Position numbers and translations under genes: made by a program
In this document: in pieces, positions 43,201-46,179 of the stretch
How positions within the stretch are numbered: position 1 is the first letter of the stretch
Layout: each line of letters opens with the position of its first letter
The notes under the pieces: model-generated
What the model was told of the DNA's origin: nothing
Database searches by the model: none
The model's input: the letters and a program-made list of their open reading frames with translations, nothing else
Assembly: GCA_030145325.1 (NCBI GenBank)
Contig: JAQYVW010000018.1
Span: 1-46,179, forward strand
DNA: 46,179 bases
DNA from: Desulfurivibrionaceae bacterium
GTDB lineage: Bacteria > Desulfobacterota > Desulfobulbia > Desulfobulbales > UBA5123
Reading direction: 5' to 3'

Positions 43201-44427
43201 CTATGAACAACTACACTTGCATTGACCACCGCCAACCTTGCCGACATGTTCACCCTTCCAGAACGGTGACATCTCCCGCAGATTGGCGATAATCGGCGGC
43301 ACCTTTTCGAGGATGTAATCCACCTCTTCCTCGGTGTTATAAACACTGAGGCTAAAGCGGATGGAGCCATGGGCGGCGGTAAATGGCACTCCCATGGCAC
43401 GCAGGACGTGCGACGGTTCAAGGGAGCCAGAGGTGCAGGCTGATCCAGATGAAGCGCAGATCCCAAAGCGGTCGAGGTGGAGCAGAATTGCCTCACCCTC
43501 AACATATTCAAAGCTGATATTACAGGTATTGGGAAGCCGCTCGGTCTTGTGGCCATTCAAGATGGCACTAGGGACAGAAGAAAGCAGCCCCTCCTCAAGT
43601 TTGTCGCGCAGAGCCTTGACCCGACTGTTCTCCTCCGCCATCTTTTCTCCGGCAAGGGCACAAGCCTTGCCCAAACCTATGATAGCCGCAACATTCTCAG
43701 TGCCGCCGCGACGACCATGCTCCTGATGACCACCAATCATAAATGGTACAAAGGGTGTTCCCTTGCGAACATAGAGGACTCCGATACCCTTAGGGGCATG
43801 CAGTTTATGGCCAGATATGGAAAGAAAATCAATGGGTACCTCGGCAAGATTAATAGGAACCTTGCCCACCGCCTGCACCGCATCGGTATGAAAGAGGATG
43901 CCGCGACTCTTGGCGATTGCCGCCATCTCTGCCACCGGAAAAATGACCCCAGTTTCGTTGTTAGCCCACATGACGCTGACAATGGCAGTCTCGTCAGTAA
44001 GGCTCTCTTCGTATTGCTTGAGGTCAATGGTGCCATCATCTGCCACCGGCAACATGGTGACCTTATGTTTATGGCCGGTGAGGGTGTCAAGATGTTCACA
44101 TAGATTCTTCACTGCTGGATGCTCAACCCTGGTGGTGACAATATGACGTTTTTGCGGAAATGACTGTAACGCCGAAAGGATTGCAGTGGAGTCACTTTCT
44201 GTCCCGCAACTGGTAAAGACCAGCTCTTCGCTGTTAGCGCCAATCAGGGTCGCGATCTGCTGCCGGGCCTCAGCAAACTTTACCCCTACCTGCCCACCAA
44301 AGGTGTGCATGCTGGAAGGGTTACCGTATAGTTCAGAATAATATGGCAGCATCGCCTCCAACACCTCCGGGGCTACCCGGGTGGTGGCATTGTTATCCAT
44401 GTAAACAACCTTGTCGATGCTGCTCAT
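43201..44427 (-). CDS. nifS: Cysteine desulfurase NifS
   Basis: This PLP enzyme mobilises sulfur from cysteine as a persulfide for cluster assembly on NifU. In 408 residues it has H103 stacking on PLP, D182, PLP Lys K208 (SISGHKLHAPKG) and the catalytic Cys C331 in SGSACTSGS. Its start overlaps the nifU stop by four bases, so the scaffold and desulfurase are made together. The C-terminus ends in QCKCSCS, a three-Cys tail (C403, C405, C407) that I do not recognise as a standard NifS feature. No nif nitrogenase genes are present, so it is the general Fe-S machinery. Confidence 0.95.
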   Translation of the reverse strand: MSSIDKVVYMDNNATTRVAPEVLEAMLPYYSELYGNPSSMHTFGGQVGVKFAEARQQIATLIGANSEELVFTSCGTESDSTAILSALQSFPQKRHIVTTRVEHPAVKNLCEHLDTLTGHKHKVTMLPVADDGTIDLKQYEESLTDETAIVSVMWANNETGVIFPVAEMAAIAKSRGILFHTDAVQAVGKVPINLAEVPIDFLSISGHKLHAPKGIGVLYVRKGTPFVPFMIGGHQEHGRRGGTENVAAIIGLGKACALAGEKMAEENSRVKALRDKLEEGLLSSVPSAILNGHKTERLPNTCNISFEYVEGEAILLHLDRFGICASSGSACTSGSLEPSHVLRAMGVPFTAAHGSIRFSLSVYNTEEEVDYILEKVPPIIANLREMSPFWKGEHVGKVGGGQCKCSCS

Positions 44428-45263
44428 CCCTTCTCCTCCTCAACGACCAATGTATCAAGCACCTGCTCACGCAATTTCTTTTCCACATACTCTTTAAGTG
44501 TCGTTTGCGACTTCTTACAAGTGCCGCACGCGCCCCGCAGGGAGACCAGGACAAAGTCACCATCCACATCAACCAACTCGATATCGCCCCCGTCCTTCCG
44601 AAGAGCTGGCCTGACTTCACGCTCCAGCACATCTTCAATCAGCTTTATCTTCTGGATATTGGTGAGCCTTTTGGGTTTTTCGGCAACCTTTTCTTCCTGC
44701 CGCAGATCTTTACGAACTTCAAGGATTAACTCCAACAGACGATCATGACATTTGGCACAACCACCGCCAGCCTTGGTGAAATTGGTTACCTCTTCAACGG
44801 TGCGCAGGTTGCTCTCTTGCACGGCGCGACGAACTTCCAGATCAGTTACCCCGAAACACTCACAAACAACCTCGCCTTGCGCCATGGGGATGGGAATGCC
44901 ACGATAGTTAGCAATGGCAGCCTCTAAGGCCTCACGGCCCAGCACCGAGCAATGCATCTTTTCCTTGGGCAACCCACCGAGATAATCAGCAATATCCTCA
45001 TTGGTGAGTTTTGCTGCCTCATCAAGGGTGAGCCCCTTAATCATTTCGGTGAGGGCTGAGGATGAGGCAATGGCACTGGCACAACCAAAGGTTTTAAAAC
45101 TGGCATCAGCAATCTTACCGTTTTCATCTAGAGAGAAGTAGAGGGTCAGGGCGTCACCACAGGCAAGAGAACCAACTTCCCCGACCCCGGCCGGATTATC
45201 TATTTCGCCAACGTTGCGCGGGTTTAAAAAATGATCCTTAACCTTATCTGTATATTCCCACAT
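44424..45263 (-). CDS. nifU: Iron-sulfur cluster scaffold NifU (full length)
   Basis: This three-domain scaffold has 279 residues. The IscU-like domain has C35, D37, C61 and C105. The central ferredoxin-like domain carries a permanent 2Fe-2S centre on C134, C136, C169 and C172. The C-terminal Nfu domain has C246 and C249 (ACGTC). The start MWEYTDKVKDHFLNPRN at 45263 is typical of NifU; the longer frame to 45374 would add 37 unrelated residues. It heads the nifU-nifS operon. The leader can form two alternative hairpins at 45314-45345. It is distinct from the short scaffold at 24207. Confidence 0.95.
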   Translation of the reverse strand: MWEYTDKVKDHFLNPRNVGEIDNPAGVGEVGSLACGDALTLYFSLDENGKIADASFKTFGCASAIASSSALTEMIKGLTLDEAAKLTNEDIADYLGGLPKEKMHCSVLGREALEAAIANYRGIPIPMAQGEVVCECFGVTDLEVRRAVQESNLRTVEEVTNFTKAGGGCAKCHDRLLELILEVRKDLRQEEKVAEKPKRLTNIQKIKLIEDVLEREVRPALRKDGGDIELVDVDGDFVLVSLRGACGTCKKSQTTLKEYVEKKLREQVLDTLVVEEEKG

Positions 45264-45313
45264 GAGTATTATTCGACCTCTCGCGCTGTATTTTAGGTAG
45301 TTGTTGTGTAAAG

Positions 45314-45345
45314 CCAGAAAGCTTTTTCTGGAAAAAGAGCTCCAG
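45314..45345 (-). promoter_or_regulatory. Mutually exclusive hairpins upstream of nifU
   Basis: CCAGAAA (45314-45320) pairs with TTTCTGG (45325-45331), and CTGGA (45328-45332) pairs with TCCAG (45341-45345). The two stems share bases 45328-45331, so only one can form. They lie 51 bases before the preferred nifU start. The sequence does not look like an IscR site. If nifU started at 45374 instead, the region would be coding. Confidence 0.4.
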
Positions 45346-45374
45346 TTAAGCGAAACAAGATAATTTTTTGACAC

Positions 45375-45689
45375 TCAAAAAGCAACAGTTAATCACCTCT
45401 GTTGACGGACTCGCCCCGGATATTAAGACACAAAAGAGACTTAAAAAAAAAGGAGTTATATCATTTTTGAGATGAACGTCAGCGCCTTAAGCAAGGATTG
45501 CAGTGAGCAGGATATCTAACTTTGCTGCCACTACCTATGTTGCGGAGTCATTATAGGAAATGCTGAGACTCCGATATTAACTATTTCCCCCCCAAGGCAC
45601 TTCCTGCGGGGCGCCGGCGGTAAATTTTTTCGCAGGCCTCAGAGTCTGGTGACCTCGTCGGCCTGATCTCGAACAAAAATCCAAATTTC
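45375..45689. other. Intergenic region between nifU and the GGDEF gene
   Basis: These 315 bases contain no gene I can support. A run of nine A followed by GGAGTTATATC (from about 45441) and an unspaced 15-codon frame at 45472 have no convincing ribosome-binding arrangement. The stretch from 45600 is GC-rich with a CGCCGGCG palindrome. I see no clear terminator for the diguanylate cyclase gene. Confidence 0.4.
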
Positions 45690-46179
45690 TCAAGACGCTT
45701 TATAGACTTGAAACTGATTCCTGCCGTTCCGTTTAGCAGTATAAAGTGCCGCATCTGCCGCCGCGACAAGCTCGTCAACGGAAGAAGCATGAGTAGGATA
45801 CGCGGCAATACCGATACTCGTGGTTTTGTGAATGGAACGCTCACTGTCGATAACAAAATTAAACTCGGAGATATACTTCAACAAACGATCGGCAATGGGA
45901 AGCGCCTCAGCCAGTTCAATATCCGGCAAAAGGATGGCAAACTCTTCACCACCATAGCGACAAGGGATATCTCCTCTTCGAACACTGACCCAGATCAGTT
46001 CACCGATACTGGCCAGAATACGATCTCCCACCGGATGCCCATAGGTATCATTGACCTCTTTAAAATGATCGAGATCAAGCATCAATAGACAGAAAACCTT
46101 GCCCTCTTGAGCTACGGCTTTATCTTGTAATTCCTTAACCTTTACGAAAAAATGCCGTTTGGTGTAAAGGCTTGTCAAC
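45690..46179 (-). CDS. Diguanylate cyclase GGDEF domain, C-terminal fragment at window edge
   Basis: This is the end of a diguanylate cyclase, which makes cyclic di-GMP from two GTP. The visible 160 residues are a near-complete GGDEF domain: LTSLYTKRHF at the left edge, LDLDHFKEVNDTYGHPVGD, the active-site RYGGEEFAILLP, and the C-terminal AAADAALYTAKRNGRNQ. No RxxD inhibitory site precedes GGEEF (the position reads WVSVRRGD). The gene begins outside the window, so its sensory domains are unknown. It is partial only because the window ends. Confidence 0.93.
   Translation of the reverse strand, partial: LTSLYTKRHFFVKVKELQDKAVAQEGKVFCLLMLDLDHFKEVNDTYGHPVGDRILASIGELIWVSVRRGDIPCRYGGEEFAILLPDIELAEALPIADRLLKYISEFNFVIDSERSIHKTTSIGIAAYPTHASSVDELVAAADAALYTAKRNGRNQFQVYKAS

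Noticed and set aside
45581-45856. A 91-codon minus-strand frame overlapping the end of the GGDEF gene
   Set aside because: It lies in a different frame from the GGDEF domain, which has diagnostic motifs, and extends into a low-information intergenic region.
1-46179. CRISPR arrays, rRNA or tRNA genes, integrases and complete insertion sequences
   Set aside because: Reading both strands I found no regularly spaced repeats, no tRNA arm sequences and no transposase or integrase reading frame.

Overview
The window looks like a chromosomal segment of an anaerobic Desulfobacterota-type bacterium, possibly near the Desulfobulbales. This is inferred from gene content and not from a marker gene. Supporting signs are a NosR/NapH-like membrane ferredoxin, a YeeE-TusA sulfur-uptake pair, a full-length NifU with NifS, an Fe-S scaffold paired with a GGGtGRT protein, a short-type LeuC/LeuD pair and a DUF4911 gene. 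I found no rRNA, tRNA, CRISPR array, complete insertion sequence or prophage module. Most genes are housekeeping, and sampled sequence lines are about 55-67% GC.

Layout. 1-5.3 kb: an Mg2+ transporter (mgtE), a DegS-like periplasmic protease, a membrane 4Fe-4S protein, and a convergent CNNM/CBS membrane protein. 5.5-7.0 kb: leucyl aminopeptidase behind a leader carrying a terminator-like hairpin. 7.0-10.7 kb (minus strand): an operon running yeeE, tusA, hybrid histidine kinase with overlapping or touching genes. 10.8-18.9 kb (minus strand): a signalling protein (HD phosphohydrolase, MshEN-like and GAF regions), then a YejABEF-type peptide importer and a small conserved protein. 19.3-26 kb (plus strand): LeuC/LeuD-family isomerase, a Pif1/RecD-like helicase with HRDC and HTH modules, and the Fe-S scaffold/GGGtGRT pair closed by a perfect terminator. 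26-27.3 kb: a small membrane protein and a voltage-gated K+ channel.

27.5-32.05 kb is the accessory part. One 1359-residue protein combines an N-terminal STAND/NACHT-like NTPase, about 900 residues of uncharacterised, probably helical-repeat sequence, and a C-terminal PD-(D/E)XK nuclease motif. Sampled lines here are only 38-45% GC. It is followed by a broken Phd/YefM antitoxin gene with no toxin. Together these suggest a horizontally acquired defence locus, and the large protein is the best candidate here for an undescribed immune system.

32-46 kb returns to core genes: radical SAM protein and serC (minus); miaA, a CDP-alcohol phosphatidyltransferase, recJ, purB, a DUF4911 protein, miaB, a PHP protein and a two-CW protein (plus); then nifU, nifS and thyA (minus) and the end of a GGDEF diguanylate cyclase cut by the window edge.

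Several leaders contain structure that the genes do not explain. The serC leader has a near-consensus promoter followed by two terminator-like hairpins before the start codon. The pepA leader has a terminator 55 nt before its start. The nifU leader can form two mutually exclusive hairpins. A 140-nt element with 17-nt complementary ends lies between miaB and the PHP gene.
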